A stretch of DNA of 64,000 nucleotides, from NCBI GenBank assembly GCA_041653935.1, contig JBAZEO010000001.1:620001-684000 (forward strand), in the 5' to 3' direction. Shown in pieces: positions 7,455-15,700 of the stretch (position 1 is its first letter; every line of letters begins with the position of its first letter). Position numbers and translations under genes: made by a program. The stretch is from JAYEHL01 sp041653935 (GTDB taxonomy: Bacteria > Chloroflexota > Dehalococcoidia > E44-bin15). Under the pieces are notes generated by a model. That model made no database searches. It was not told the DNA's origin and was given only the letters and a program-made list of their open reading frames with translations.

Positions 7455-7970
7455 CTAAATGAAACGCTCGAATCGTTCCTTCTTGGCCTTGCATATGGGG
7501 CAAACATCAGGAGGAGACTCCCTGGCGCACAGGTAGCCGCAGACCGAGCACCTCCACACCGGATGAGAAAGCGATGATATATTGCTGGTCGGCTTTTTGG
7601 CCTTCGCCCTTTTTTTTCTTTTGTCGGCGGGCAGCCGCCGCTCCGGTATGGCACCGGCCTGCTTCCGTCCATCGACCACTGTCTGCGAAACATAAAGGCC
7701 GCAGTAACATGCATCGTACTCACTCACATCGGCATCGCGGTAATCGCAAGGGCAGATAATATCGATATCTTCCTTTTTATCTCCGGAAGACAATCGACAT
7801 GGGCAGGACTGGTATCCATACCTCTTCTCATTCGTAAGCAAGCCCTTCGCGAGTTCCCTGGCGAACTCCGCATCGGGGTTCAGGTGGTATCCGCCAGTCT
7901 CAGCTTCCCGCTTCAGCTTCTCGTAGAACCGATTAACCTCGTCCGCGCTTATAGATGCCTCGCCGATCAT
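7455..7970 (-). CDS. ferredoxin-thioredoxin reductase catalytic-subunit-like protein fused to a rubredoxin-like domain
   Basis: 171 residues in two parts. Residues 1-100 resemble the FTR catalytic (beta) subunit: CPC at 56-58, CPC at 73-75 and CYC at 88-90, which hold the 4Fe-4S cluster and redox-active disulfide in the family. The plant-type enzyme has CHC at the third motif; here Tyr replaces His. A basic linker (RRLPADKRKKRAKAKK) leads to a rubredoxin/rubrerythrin-like knuckle with C141, C144, C157 and C160. Expected role: take electrons from ferredoxin, perhaps through the rubredoxin iron, and reduce a disulfide of a partner. Its ATG overlaps the stop of the glutaredoxin gene upstream (ATGA), which is the obvious partner. 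No separate FTR variable subunit is nearby. Confidence 0.85.
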   Translation of the reverse strand: MIGEASISADEVNRFYEKLKREAETGGYHLNPDAEFARELAKGLLTNEKRYGYQSCPCRLSSGDKKEDIDIICPCDYRDADVSEYDACYCGLYVSQTVVDGRKQAGAIPERRLPADKRKKRAKAKKPTSNISSLSHPVWRCSVCGYLCARESPPDVCPICKAKKERFERFI

Positions 7971-8248
7971 ACCTTCAATTCTTTCCGGATCTCATCCTCT
8001 TTGAAGCCGACGATACACTTAGTGTCATTTATCACCATTGTCGGGAAAGAACAGGCGGGATTCCATTTCTTCACTGTCTCCATCGCCTGCTGCTTTTCGA
8101 CCTCCTGCAGAAGATCGACGTCTTCGAAATAATATTCCACACCAAGGTCATCCAGCAGCTTCTTGGTCTTCTTGCACCAGGGACAGGTGCTCAGCGCGTA
8201 TATAACTACGTGGCCGGCGTTCTTGCCGCCAACATGTTTTAAGCCCAT
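7967..8248 (-). CDS. glutaredoxin-like protein
   Basis: 93 residues with the thioredoxin fold: VVIYALSTCPWCKK carries the active site C22-P-W-C25, and the cis-proline loop reads FPTMVIN. The ATG at 8248 is chosen over an upstream in-frame ATG because AGGAGG lies seven bases before it. The gene overlaps the FTR/rubredoxin gene by four bases, so the two form an electron chain in which the reductase probably reduces this protein, replacing the usual NADPH-thioredoxin reductase. The CPWC motif resembles archaeal and anaerobe glutaredoxin/NrdH-like proteins. Confidence 0.88.
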   Translation of the reverse strand: MGLKHVGGKNAGHVVIYALSTCPWCKKTKKLLDDLGVEYYFEDVDLLQEVEKQQAMETVKKWNPACSFPTMVINDTKCIVGFKEDEIRKELKV

Positions 8249-8299
8249 TTTCAGCCTCCTGATAAGATACCTTGTCAAGCGCCCGCAAGCGATCAGGTT

Positions 8300-8491
8300 C
8301 TACTTCTTCACAGGTTTCTTAGCGGGCTTCTTTGCGCACTTGGCACCAGCTGCACTCTTGGAACCCTTGCCAAGCATTCCATATTTATTGGTGCATACAA
8401 TCTTGTCGCCGCACATGGGGCAGAACTTCCAGTCAGACCTGATCTCATACCCGCACTTCTTACATATGACTATCGCTGCAACTACCGGCAT
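8300..8491 (-). CDS. zinc-ribbon protein with Lys/Ala/Pro tail
   Basis: 63 residues. C10-K-K-C13 and C24-P-M-C27 form a zinc ribbon of the type found at the start of many small bacterial proteins (zinc_ribbon_2-like); two more cysteines lie at 33 and 51. The last 20 residues are almost only Lys, Ala and Pro (KKPAKKPVKK), a tail like those that bind nucleic acids. AGGAGG precedes the ATG. Same strand as the redox pair, 52 bases away, so possibly the first gene of that unit. Function unknown. Confidence 0.7.
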   Translation of the reverse strand: MPVVAAIVICKKCGYEIRSDWKFCPMCGDKIVCTNKYGMLGKGSKSAAGAKCAKKPAKKPVKK

Positions 8492-8615
8492 GGTATACCT
8501 CCTGAGCTTTCTAATATTATGTATAGAGATTATGCCTTATGCCAAGAAGAAGTCAAGTATCCATCTATGATTAAATCGGATATTATATTATCGACATTAT
8601 TCTATTGGAAGAGCT

Positions 8616-9029
8616 ATGAATCGAAAACTCAAAGCACAACTGATCGCGCCGTGCGGCATGAACTGCGGTATTTGCATGGCTTATTTGAGAGACAAAAATA
8701 GATGCCCCGGCTGCCGCGGGGACGATGCACACAAGATGCCTTCTTGCCTTCGATGCAGTATTAAAAACTGTGAGACGATAGCAAAGAGCAAGTCGAAATT
8801 CTGTTTTGAATGCGAAAAACACTGCGCTCGATTGAAACAACTGGACAAACGGTATCGAACAAAATACAACATGAGCATGATCGAGAACCTGGAGTTCATA
8901 AAGAACAACGGAGTCGACGCCTTCATCGCGCAGCAGGAAGCTAAATACAAATGTCCACAATGCGGCGGCGTCATCTGCGTTCACCGCAAAAAGTGCTTCG
9001 CTTGTAATTACATCGAAAGCAGCGAGTAG
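8616..9029 (+). CDS. DUF3795 family Cys-rich protein
   Basis: 137 residues with 16 or so cysteines. The N-terminal APCGMNCGICMAYLR and CPGC(R) are the DUF3795 signature; further CxxC-type pairs (CLRC, CFEC, CPQC, CFAC) suggest binding of zinc or iron-sulfur clusters. Common in anaerobes, no known function. The start follows TTGGAAGAG, a weak ribosome site. The upstream 124-base gap from the divergent zinc-ribbon gene is AT-rich and probably holds both promoters. Confidence 0.8.
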   Translation: MNRKLKAQLIAPCGMNCGICMAYLRDKNRCPGCRGDDAHKMPSCLRCSIKNCETIAKSKSKFCFECEKHCARLKQLDKRYRTKYNMSMIENLEFIKNNGVDAFIAQQEAKYKCPQCGGVICVHRKKCFACNYIESSE

Positions 9030-9095
9030 GGGCAGGTCTCCGTGCCTGCCCTTTCGTGGGCAACCACAGGGGGTTGCCCCTACGGGAATCGCATG
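9030..9095. repeat. intergenic palindromic repeat
   Basis: Two hairpin-forming words: GGGCAGG / CCTGCCC around a TCTCCGTG loop, then GGGCAAC / GTTGCCC followed by CCTACGGGAAT. This GC-rich dyad style, ending near GGAATGA-like words, is repeated at 15530-15600 and in weaker form at 20817-20862. Probably a dispersed extragenic repeat; the first hairpin with TTTCG may also act as a weak terminator. Confidence 0.5.
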
Positions 9096-9147
9096 ATAGG
9101 AACGAGATTCTTCATCGTTATTAATAGGATTCAGAATGACAGACAGG

Positions 9148-9177
9148 TTGCCCCACCCCCGATACAGATGTTAAACT
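9148..9177 (+). promoter_or_regulatory. putative promoter of the acs operon
   Basis: TTGCCC (9148-9153), 18-base spacer, TAAACT (9172-9177), giving a leader of about 28 bases before acsB. TTGCCC as -35 recurs at several promoters in this window. Confidence 0.45.
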
Positions 9178-9211
9178 ATACACCTAGCCCCCGGAATTCG
9201 CAGGAGGAATG

Positions 9212-11446
9212 ATGTCTCAAACTGTAGCCAGACTGGCTATAAACGGCGCCCGCAAAATCGTAACCAAAGCTAGCGCGATGCTGAAAAGCGCTATAGACGA
9301 ACACGGTCAGGACGCAGCCGTGATGTTTTACGACCGGGACGGCGCCGGGACAACCTATCACCTCCCTGTGATCTACGCCTTCACCGGCCACAAGATAGAG
9401 AAGCTCGGCGACATGCGTAAAACGCTGGAATACGCCAGGAGCCTGCTGCGAAGCATCGAACCCGAGCCGCACGTACCGAGCCTTGAAGATGCCGTTCATG
9501 CCGGATTGGCCACGCTGTTCGCCGAGGAGCTGATCAAAGGCATTGAGTTCGTCGAGGGGAAGCAGACGGAGGTACGCGATGGCTTTAAATATAACGGCCC
9601 CATAAGCGATGTGCAGACCCGCGCCTGGGGCGTGAAGATGGTGGACGGCAGCATGCCCGGCTTTGCCGCCATCATCGGCGCCGCAAAAAACAACGAGGTG
9701 GCAGTCAAGATCGTGCGCGAGCTGCAGTCGCGCGGCCAGCTCGTTTTCCTGTCGTCGACTTCCAATGAAAGATCGATTGTCGATCAGCTCCGGGAGGAAG
9801 GCGTCGAGCTGGGGTACAACACATATACAGTGCCTCTGGGCAGCGATACCGAGTCCACGATATACGCTGTGGGCTACGCCGCCCGTGCGGCAATGGGCTT
9901 CGGCAACATAGCGGCGGGAAACTCCAGCGACATACTGACATACAACAAGAACCGCTGCCTGGCCTACGTTCTCTGTCTTGGCCCCCTGGACGAGATCAAG
10001 GTAGCGACAGGCGCCGGCGCCCTGGCCTTCGGCTTCCCCATAATTTGCGACACCGCCGTGCCGCATGCCCTGCCGGCAGGCCTTACTACAAGTGAACACC
10101 TCATCAGCATGCCTTTCGACGACATACCTGGCAAGGACGACCTGGAGCGCGCCGTGCGGCTGGTGCAGCGCTGCATCGAGGCGCGCGGCATCAAGATCAA
10201 GATAGCCGAAGTGCCGATACCCGTCTCCTTCGGGCCGGCGTTCGAGGGCGAGATAGTGCGCCGCGCCGATATGCAATGCGAATGGGGCGGCAAAGGTGCC
10301 GCGGGCATGGAATGGCTCAGGATGAAGAGCGCCGACGAGGTGCAGGACGGCAAGATAGAGGTGATCGGCCCCGATGTTGCCGACTGTCAGGAAGGCTCAA
10401 CTGTGCCGATAGCGATCATCGTAGACGTCGCCGGCCGCAAGATGCAGAAGGATTTCGAGCCTGTGCTGGAGCGCCAGCTGCATAATTTCATCAACTGCGC
10501 CGAGGGCGTGCAGCACATAGGCCAGCGCGATATCGTCTGGATACGCATCAGTAAGAACGCCTTCAAAAAGGGCTTCAGGATGAAACACTTTGGCGAGATA
10601 ATACACGCCAGCCTGCACAACGACTTCGATATCATCGTAGATAAGGTACAGGTGACGATCTACACAAAGAAGGACGATATCGATAAACTGCTGCCGCAGG
10701 CGCGCGAGGTGTACCGCGAGCGTGACAAGCGTCTGGCCGGCCTGACCGACGAGGCTGTCGACACATATTATAGCTGTACATTATGTCAATCATTTGCGCC
10801 GAACCACGTGTGTATCATACCGCCGGAGCGCACCGGCCTGTGCGGCGCCTACTCCTGGCTTGACTGCCGCGCCGCGTGCGAGATCAATCCCACCGGCCCT
10901 AACCAGCCCGTGCCCAAGGGCAATACAATCGATCAGGCCAAAGGCGAATGGCAAGGCGTCAACAGCTTCGTATACGACCATTCCAACAGGACCGTCGACC
11001 GCTTCACCTTCTACTCGCTGATGGACTCGCCCATGACCACCTGCGGCTGCTGCGAGGCCGTCACTATAATCATACCTGAGGCTAACGGCGTTATGGTGGT
11101 ATCGCGCGACGACTTCAGCATGACGCCCAGCGGCATGACCTTCACCACGCTCATGGCCAACGTAGGCGGGGGACAGCAGACGCCGGGGATGATGGGACAC
11201 AGCAAGCGCTGGACTACCAGCCCCAAGTACATCCCGTTCGAGGGCGGGCTCAAACGGGTGGTGTGGCTGTCAAAGAATATCAAAGAGGAGTTCGCGGATG
11301 AACTCAAAGCCGCCTGCGAACGGCTGGGCGCGCCTGACCTGATGGACAAGATCGCTGACGGCGACAGCGTCACCACGCTGGAGGAGCTTCTGCCCTACCT
11401 GGAGCAGAAGTGCCATCCCGCGCTGACGATGGAGCCACTGATGTAA
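9212..11446 (+). CDS. acsB: acetyl-CoA synthase (CODH/ACS complex, ACS subunit)
   Basis: Assembles acetyl-CoA from CO, a methyl group on the corrinoid protein, and CoA, at the Ni-Ni-4Fe4S A-cluster. The ~744-residue length is that of bacterial AcsB, not the shorter archaeal CdhC. A-cluster cysteines are all present: C522, C525, C534, C544 (CTLCQSF...C...C), then C611-G612-C613. The spacing from the first to the CGC motif is 89 residues, identical to the Moorella enzyme (506 to 595). Two ATGs are adjacent (9209, 9212); AGGAGG at 9202-9207 is better placed for 9212. First gene of the five-gene acs operon. No CO dehydrogenase gene (acsA/cooS) is in the operon or window. Confidence 0.95.
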   Translation: MSQTVARLAINGARKIVTKASAMLKSAIDEHGQDAAVMFYDRDGAGTTYHLPVIYAFTGHKIEKLGDMRKTLEYARSLLRSIEPEPHVPSLEDAVHAGLATLFAEELIKGIEFVEGKQTEVRDGFKYNGPISDVQTRAWGVKMVDGSMPGFAAIIGAAKNNEVAVKIVRELQSRGQLVFLSSTSNERSIVDQLREEGVELGYNTYTVPLGSDTESTIYAVGYAARAAMGFGNIAAGNSSDILTYNKNRCLAYVLCLGPLDEIKVATGAGALAFGFPIICDTAVPHALPAGLTTSEHLISMPFDDIPGKDDLERAVRLVQRCIEARGIKIKIAEVPIPVSFGPAFEGEIVRRADMQCEWGGKGAAGMEWLRMKSADEVQDGKIEVIGPDVADCQEGSTVPIAIIVDVAGRKMQKDFEPVLERQLHNFINCAEGVQHIGQRDIVWIRISKNAFKKGFRMKHFGEIIHASLHNDFDIIVDKVQVTIYTKKDDIDKLLPQAREVYRERDKRLAGLTDEAVDTYYSCTLCQSFAPNHVCIIPPERTGLCGAYSWLDCRAACEINPTGPNQPVPKGNTIDQAKGEWQGVNSFVYDHSNRTVDRFTFYSLMDSPMTTCGCCEAVTIIIPEANGVMVVSRDDFSMTPSGMTFTTLMANVGGGQQTPGMMGHSKRWTTSPKYIPFEGGLKRVVWLSKNIKEEFADELKAACERLGAPDLMDKIADGDSVTTLEELLPYLEQKCHPALTMEPLM

Positions 11447-11509
11447 ATGCGCCCCCGATATATTAGAATTGTTTTATCCTTCATCTTATAACCGTAAAGG
11501 AGAAGATAC

Positions 11510-12463
11510 ATGTCGGCAGTGCAGATACCAGTTGAGAAATGGACCGGCAAGGTGCACCAGGTCACGCTCGGCGGCCAGGGCAGTCGCAAGGCCGTAACCG
11601 TCGGCGGCGAGAACACCCTGCCTTTCCTGAAATTCGAAGGCGGCATGCCGCACAGGCCGACGCTTGCAATCGAGATTCTTGACTGCAAGCCGGAAGACTG
11701 GTCTCCGCACCTGATATCAGCATGGGGCACAGTAACATCCGACACAGCGAAATGGGCAAAGAAGGCCGTGGAATTCGGCGCCGATATGATAGCACTAAGA
11801 TTGCGCAGCGCGCACCCGGAGGCAGCCGACACCGGCGCCGCAGCAGCGAAGAAGAGCGTCGACGCAGTTCTCTCTGCTGTCGATGTCCCGGTCATCGTGC
11901 TGGGCCCAGGGGTAGCTGAAAAAGACGTTGAGGTGCTGAGGGCGGCTTCGGATACAGCCAGAGGGCAGCGGGTGGCGCTGGGCAACTGCGAGGAGAAAAA
12001 CTACCGCACCATAGCCGCAAGCTGCATAGCCGACGGGCATGTGGCAATCGGGCACTCGCCGCTCGATATCAACCTGGCGAAACAGCTCAACATCCTGCTG
12101 CACGATGTAGGCCTCCCCATCGATTCGATACTGATGGACCCCGACGTCGGCGCGCTGGGCTATGGCTTAGAGTATTCCTATTCGGTCATGGAGCGTTTGA
12201 GGATAGCCGCGCTCGGCGGGGACAAGATGGCCGCCATGCCCATGATCTGTAACGTGGGCACGGAGTCCTGGCGCCAGAAGGAAGCAAAGGTAATAGAAAA
12301 CGTTCCCGAGGGTTGGGGCGATAACGAGCGGCGCGCTATCATGTGGGAGGAGATAACAGCAATAGCGATGCTGAACGCAGGGGCCGATATCATCACGCTG
12401 CGGCATCCGCAAACCGTAGAAGTTATAAAGAAAACGATCGATAAACTGATGGGCGCTCGATAG
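11510..12463 (+). CDS. acsD: corrinoid iron-sulfur protein, small (delta) subunit
   Basis: Half of the CFeSP heterodimer that carries the methyl group from methyl-tetrahydrofolate to acetyl-CoA synthase. The 317-residue TIM-barrel product has family features such as the start VEKWTGKV..VTLGG, PALAIEI-like LAIEILDCKP, and VDPDVGALGYGLEYSYSVMERLR. AAGGAG precedes the ATG. It lies 63 bases after acsB and 12 before acsC. The order acsD then acsC matches the usual gene order. Confidence 0.93.
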   Translation: MSAVQIPVEKWTGKVHQVTLGGQGSRKAVTVGGENTLPFLKFEGGMPHRPTLAIEILDCKPEDWSPHLISAWGTVTSDTAKWAKKAVEFGADMIALRLRSAHPEAADTGAAAAKKSVDAVLSAVDVPVIVLGPGVAEKDVEVLRAASDTARGQRVALGNCEEKNYRTIAASCIADGHVAIGHSPLDINLAKQLNILLHDVGLPIDSILMDPDVGALGYGLEYSYSVMERLRIAALGGDKMAAMPMICNVGTESWRQKEAKVIENVPEGWGDNERRAIMWEEITAIAMLNAGADIITLRHPQTVEVIKKTIDKLMGAR

Positions 12464-12475
12464 GAGGAGCTGTAA

Positions 12476-13804
12476 ATGGCACTCACAGGTGTTCAAATAT
12501 ACAAATTCCTGCCGAAAACAAACTGCAAGGACTGCGGCTTCCCCACCTGCCTGTCCTTCGCCATGAAGCTGGCCAGCAAGTCCGTCGAGCTCTCGCTGTG
12601 TCCTCACGTCTCCGAAGAGAGCAAAAACCAGTTAGCGACCGCCTCGAGGCCGCCGATAAGACTGGTCACGATCGGTTCAAACGAACGCAAGGTTGAGATC
12701 GGCAACGAGACAGTGATGTTCCGACATGAGAAGACGTTTTTCCACCAGACGGGGCTATTTATACGCATCAAAGACACCGAACCCATCGACAAGGCTGCAA
12801 AGCTGGCCGGCGATATTTCGAACTACAGCGTAGAGCGTGTGGGCAAGATATTCAAGCTCGACGGCATCGCCATCGAGAACGCGTCCGGTAATGCGGACAC
12901 GTTCGTTAAAATCGTCGACGCGGTAAAGACTAAATCGAACCTGCCGGTGATTCTTATGTCAACAAATACTCCAGCAATAGCTAAAGCGCTGGAGGTAACC
13001 GCCGGCGCAAGGCCGCTGATATACGCCGCGAATAAGGACAATTACAAAGAGCTGGCAGAGCTGGCCAAGAAGCACTTCTGCCCTATCGCCATATACGAAC
13101 CAGGCGGGATCGACGCGCTTGCCGGGCTTTCGCAGAAGATGATGGATTCCGGGGTTGAGGATATAGTGCTCGACCCGGGAGCACGCGACTTCGGCGCATC
13201 GCTGACAGCTTTGACCCAGATTCGCAGGACCGCCATCAAGGCCAGCTACCAGCCGCTTGGCTTCCCCCTCATAGCCTTCCCCGGTGAAGAAGTATTGCTT
13301 GCGGCGCAACAGATCGCAAAATACGCATCGATTGTTGTGCTCGACCATTTCGACCCTGCGATAGTATATTCATTGATCACACTGCGTCTGAATATCTATA
13401 CCGATCCGCAGAAGCCGATACAAATGGCCCCCGGCATCTACCAGATCGGACAACCGGACCGCGGCAGCCCGCTGGGGGTCACCACAAACTTCTCGCTGAC
13501 ATACTTCTCCGTCGCCGGCGAGTTCGAGGCCGCCGGCTATCCATCGTGGCTCCTGGTATGCGAAACGGAAGGACTCTCCGTACTTACCGCCTGGGCCGCG
13601 GGCAAGTTCGACGCCGTAAAGATCGGCCGTGCCGTCAAGGCATCCGGCATTGCCGACAAGATAGGACACAAGAAGCTTATCATTCCGGGCGGCGTAGCCA
13701 TCATCAAAGGCGAGCTCGAGGATGAGCTGCCCGGCTGGACGATAATGGTGGGCCCGCGCGACGCCGCGGATATCGGCGGCTACCTGAAGCGCAACTGGAA
13801 ATAG
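12476..13804 (+). CDS. acsC: corrinoid iron-sulfur protein, large (gamma) subunit
   Basis: Binds the cobamide and a 4Fe-4S cluster. The N-terminal cluster domain has C17, C20, C25 and C42 (NCKDCGFPTCLSFA...LCP), the exact CFeSP spacing. The central TIM barrel and the C-terminal corrinoid-binding domain follow, giving 442 residues, normal for the family. AGGAGG lies eight bases before ATG. Methyl groups come from AcsE and go to AcsB, both encoded in the same operon. Confidence 0.94.
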   Translation: MALTGVQIYKFLPKTNCKDCGFPTCLSFAMKLASKSVELSLCPHVSEESKNQLATASRPPIRLVTIGSNERKVEIGNETVMFRHEKTFFHQTGLFIRIKDTEPIDKAAKLAGDISNYSVERVGKIFKLDGIAIENASGNADTFVKIVDAVKTKSNLPVILMSTNTPAIAKALEVTAGARPLIYAANKDNYKELAELAKKHFCPIAIYEPGGIDALAGLSQKMMDSGVEDIVLDPGARDFGASLTALTQIRRTAIKASYQPLGFPLIAFPGEEVLLAAQQIAKYASIVVLDHFDPAIVYSLITLRLNIYTDPQKPIQMAPGIYQIGQPDRGSPLGVTTNFSLTYFSVAGEFEAAGYPSWLLVCETEGLSVLTAWAAGKFDAVKIGRAVKASGIADKIGHKKLIIPGGVAIIKGELEDELPGWTIMVGPRDAADIGGYLKRNWK

Positions 13805-13809
13805 AGCTG

Positions 13810-14574
13810 ATGACAACGACCATCGCCATAGCGGGAAAGGGCGGCACCGGCAAGACATCCATCGCTGCTCTGCTCATCAAACTGCTGTCCGAGCAAGGTA
13901 CGGTACTGGCCATCGACGGCGACCCGAGCTCGAATCTGAATATGGCGCTGGGCCTGCCTTTAGAAGAAACGATCGGCAGTATACGCGAGGGCATGCTCGA
14001 CCGCAAGACCGTAGAGCGCACCGGCATACCGAAGCCGGATTATCTGGAACTCAAGGTGCGGGAAGCGCTGGTCGAATCCAAGGGGATCGACCTGCTGGCG
14101 ATGGGGCGCCCGGAGGGGCCGGGGTGCTACTGCGCCGCCAACAACTGGCTGCGAAACAGCATCGACCGGCTGGCAAGCCACTACGACTATGTTGTGATCG
14201 ATAACGAAGCCGGGATGGAACATATAAGCCGCCAGACGACACGCGATGTGGATATCCTGCTGATAATCTCCGACCCTTCCATCAGAGGAATCACAGCCGC
14301 GGCGCGAACGAAAGACCTCATCGGCGAGATGCGCAGCCGTGTCGGCAGGATAGGCCTCGTGGTCAACAGGGTTCGAGATGGAATCCCATCACCGATCAGA
14401 CAGGCGGTCGACACAGCGGGGCTCGATCTCATCGCCGCTATCCCGGAGGACCCTTACGTGCTCGATCTGGAGGTAATCGGCAAACCCTTAACCAATCTGC
14501 CCGACGGCTCGCTGCTACGCCGGGGCGTTGCAGAAATGGCCGCCAGGCTCGATTTAGTCTCGGTCAAAGGATAA
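13810..14574 (+). CDS. cooC: CooC/AcsF-type nickel-insertion ATPase
   Basis: P-loop ATPase of the MinD/ParA class that matures CODH or ACS by delivering nickel. The 254-residue product has the deviant Walker A AGKGGTGKTS (8-17), the DGDPSSNL switch, and a C106-x-C108 motif (GPGCYCAAN) that binds nickel at the dimer interface in CooC proteins; ENEAGMEHISR-like DNEAGMEHISR follows. Five bases after acsC and five before acsE. With no CODH gene here, its likely client is AcsB's A-cluster (AcsF role); the two families are not separable by eye. Confidence 0.9.
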   Translation: MTTTIAIAGKGGTGKTSIAALLIKLLSEQGTVLAIDGDPSSNLNMALGLPLEETIGSIREGMLDRKTVERTGIPKPDYLELKVREALVESKGIDLLAMGRPEGPGCYCAANNWLRNSIDRLASHYDYVVIDNEAGMEHISRQTTRDVDILLIISDPSIRGITAAARTKDLIGEMRSRVGRIGLVVNRVRDGIPSPIRQAVDTAGLDLIAAIPEDPYVLDLEVIGKPLTNLPDGSLLRRGVAEMAARLDLVSVKG

Positions 14575-14579
14575 GAACG

Positions 14580-15503
14580 ATGTTCATACCGATCGGCGAA
14601 TGCATTCATATCATCAATAAAGAGGTCAGAGCCGCCATCGAGACGCGCGATAAAGCCTTCATCCAGAACCTGGCCAGGAAGCAGGTGGATTGCGGAGCTA
14701 AGATGCTCGATCTCAACATCGGGCCGCAGAAGAAGGCCGGCCCTGAGGTCATGGACTGGATAGTCAACGCCGTTCAGGAGGTGGTTGACGTACCGCTCTC
14801 GCTGGATACGACTAACGCGGAGGCCATCGAAGCCGGGCTCAAGGTCTGCAAACGCAAGCCGATCATCAACAGCACAAATGCCGATCCCAAACGTATGAGC
14901 ATACTATTCCCACTGGCTGCGAATTACGACGTCGGCATCATCGCGCTGACGCTACGCGCCACGGGATTGCCGTTGAGCGCCGATGCCCGCGCACAGATAC
15001 TCGTCGAGGACCTGATGCCCGCCGCCGAGGCTGCCGGCCTGCCCATGCAGAATATATATGTCGACCCGCTGGTGATGACGGTGAACGGCACGCAGGAGCA
15101 CGCCCCAGAGGTGCTGCAGACAACGCTGGTGGTAAAGTCGATCATGGACCCGCCGCTGCATATGACCTGCGGGCTCTCCAATGTCTCCAACGGCGCCCCC
15201 GGCGATGTGAGAAGGGTGCTAAACCGCGTTTACCTGGTAATGCTCATGGGCGCCGGCATGGACACCGCCATACTTGACCCGTGTGACAGAGAGTTGATGG
15301 AAATAATCAGGATTCTGGAGAACCGCGACGACTCTACGCCCATAGGTAAAGCATACTTAGCTCTATATGATGCCTGCGCCGCGGGCGGGGAATTCGATAC
15401 GTCACTTGTCGACATGAGCGACGCCAAGCAAGCTGAACTGGCCAAAACCATCGCCATACTGAAGAATAAGACTATCTACGCCCACAACTATCTGCAGCTA
15501 TAA
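14580..15503 (+). CDS. acsE: methyltetrahydrofolate:corrinoid/iron-sulfur protein methyltransferase
   Basis: Moves the methyl group from CH3-tetrahydrofolate to the Co(I) corrinoid of AcsCD. It has the dihydropteroate-synthase-like TIM barrel: MLDLNIGPQ, PLSLDTTN, IINSTNAD and the LSNVSNG segment line the pterin site. At 307 residues it is about 45 longer than the Moorella enzyme; the extra part is a helical C-terminal stretch (GKAYLALYDACAAGG... to the end). Last gene of the operon, followed by a repeat and a terminator. Confidence 0.92.
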   Translation: MFIPIGECIHIINKEVRAAIETRDKAFIQNLARKQVDCGAKMLDLNIGPQKKAGPEVMDWIVNAVQEVVDVPLSLDTTNAEAIEAGLKVCKRKPIINSTNADPKRMSILFPLAANYDVGIIALTLRATGLPLSADARAQILVEDLMPAAEAAGLPMQNIYVDPLVMTVNGTQEHAPEVLQTTLVVKSIMDPPLHMTCGLSNVSNGAPGDVRRVLNRVYLVMLMGAGMDTAILDPCDRELMEIIRILENRDDSTPIGKAYLALYDACAAGGEFDTSLVDMSDAKQAELAKTIAILKNKTIYAHNYLQL

Positions 15504-15529
15504 CCACGCACCATACCCGTCCCTGTAGG

Positions 15530-15600
15530 GACGATTCATGAATCGCCCGCATCTTGGATTCCGGCCTGCGCCGGAATGACGGTGAAGTCGCAAAGAGGTG
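15530..15600. repeat. intergenic palindromic repeat
   Basis: Contains GATTCATGAATC (12-base perfect palindrome) and ATTCCGGC-CTGC-GCCGGAAT at 15558-15577 followed by GACGGTGAAG. The GGATTCCGG..CCGGAATGACG pattern is a dispersed repeat type seen in many bacterial intergenic regions, and a degenerate copy lies at 20817-20862. Confidence 0.55.
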
Positions 15601-15629
15601 CAGGAGACTCATCTCCCCTGCCAGGGTTT

Positions 15630-15652
15630 TAGGGGTGTCCCCTATCTTTTTT
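15630..15652 (+). terminator. terminator of the acs operon
   Basis: TAGGGG-TGT-CCCCTA stem followed by TCTTTTTT, 127 bases after acsE. A second GC dyad (CCCCCAAGAGTGGGGG) lies just beyond at about 15658. Confidence 0.65.
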
Positions 15653-15700
15653 AGATTCCCCCAAGAGTGGGGGATACAGGGGGTTGATTCAGCTTCGCAG

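Noticed and set aside
9176..10276. 366-codon open frame antisense to acsB
   Set aside because: Shadow of a GC-rich, strongly conserved gene; no ribosome site and low-complexity His/Ala/Arg content. Several similar antisense frames (for example 257-1126 minus, 19798-20619 plus) were dropped for the same reason.
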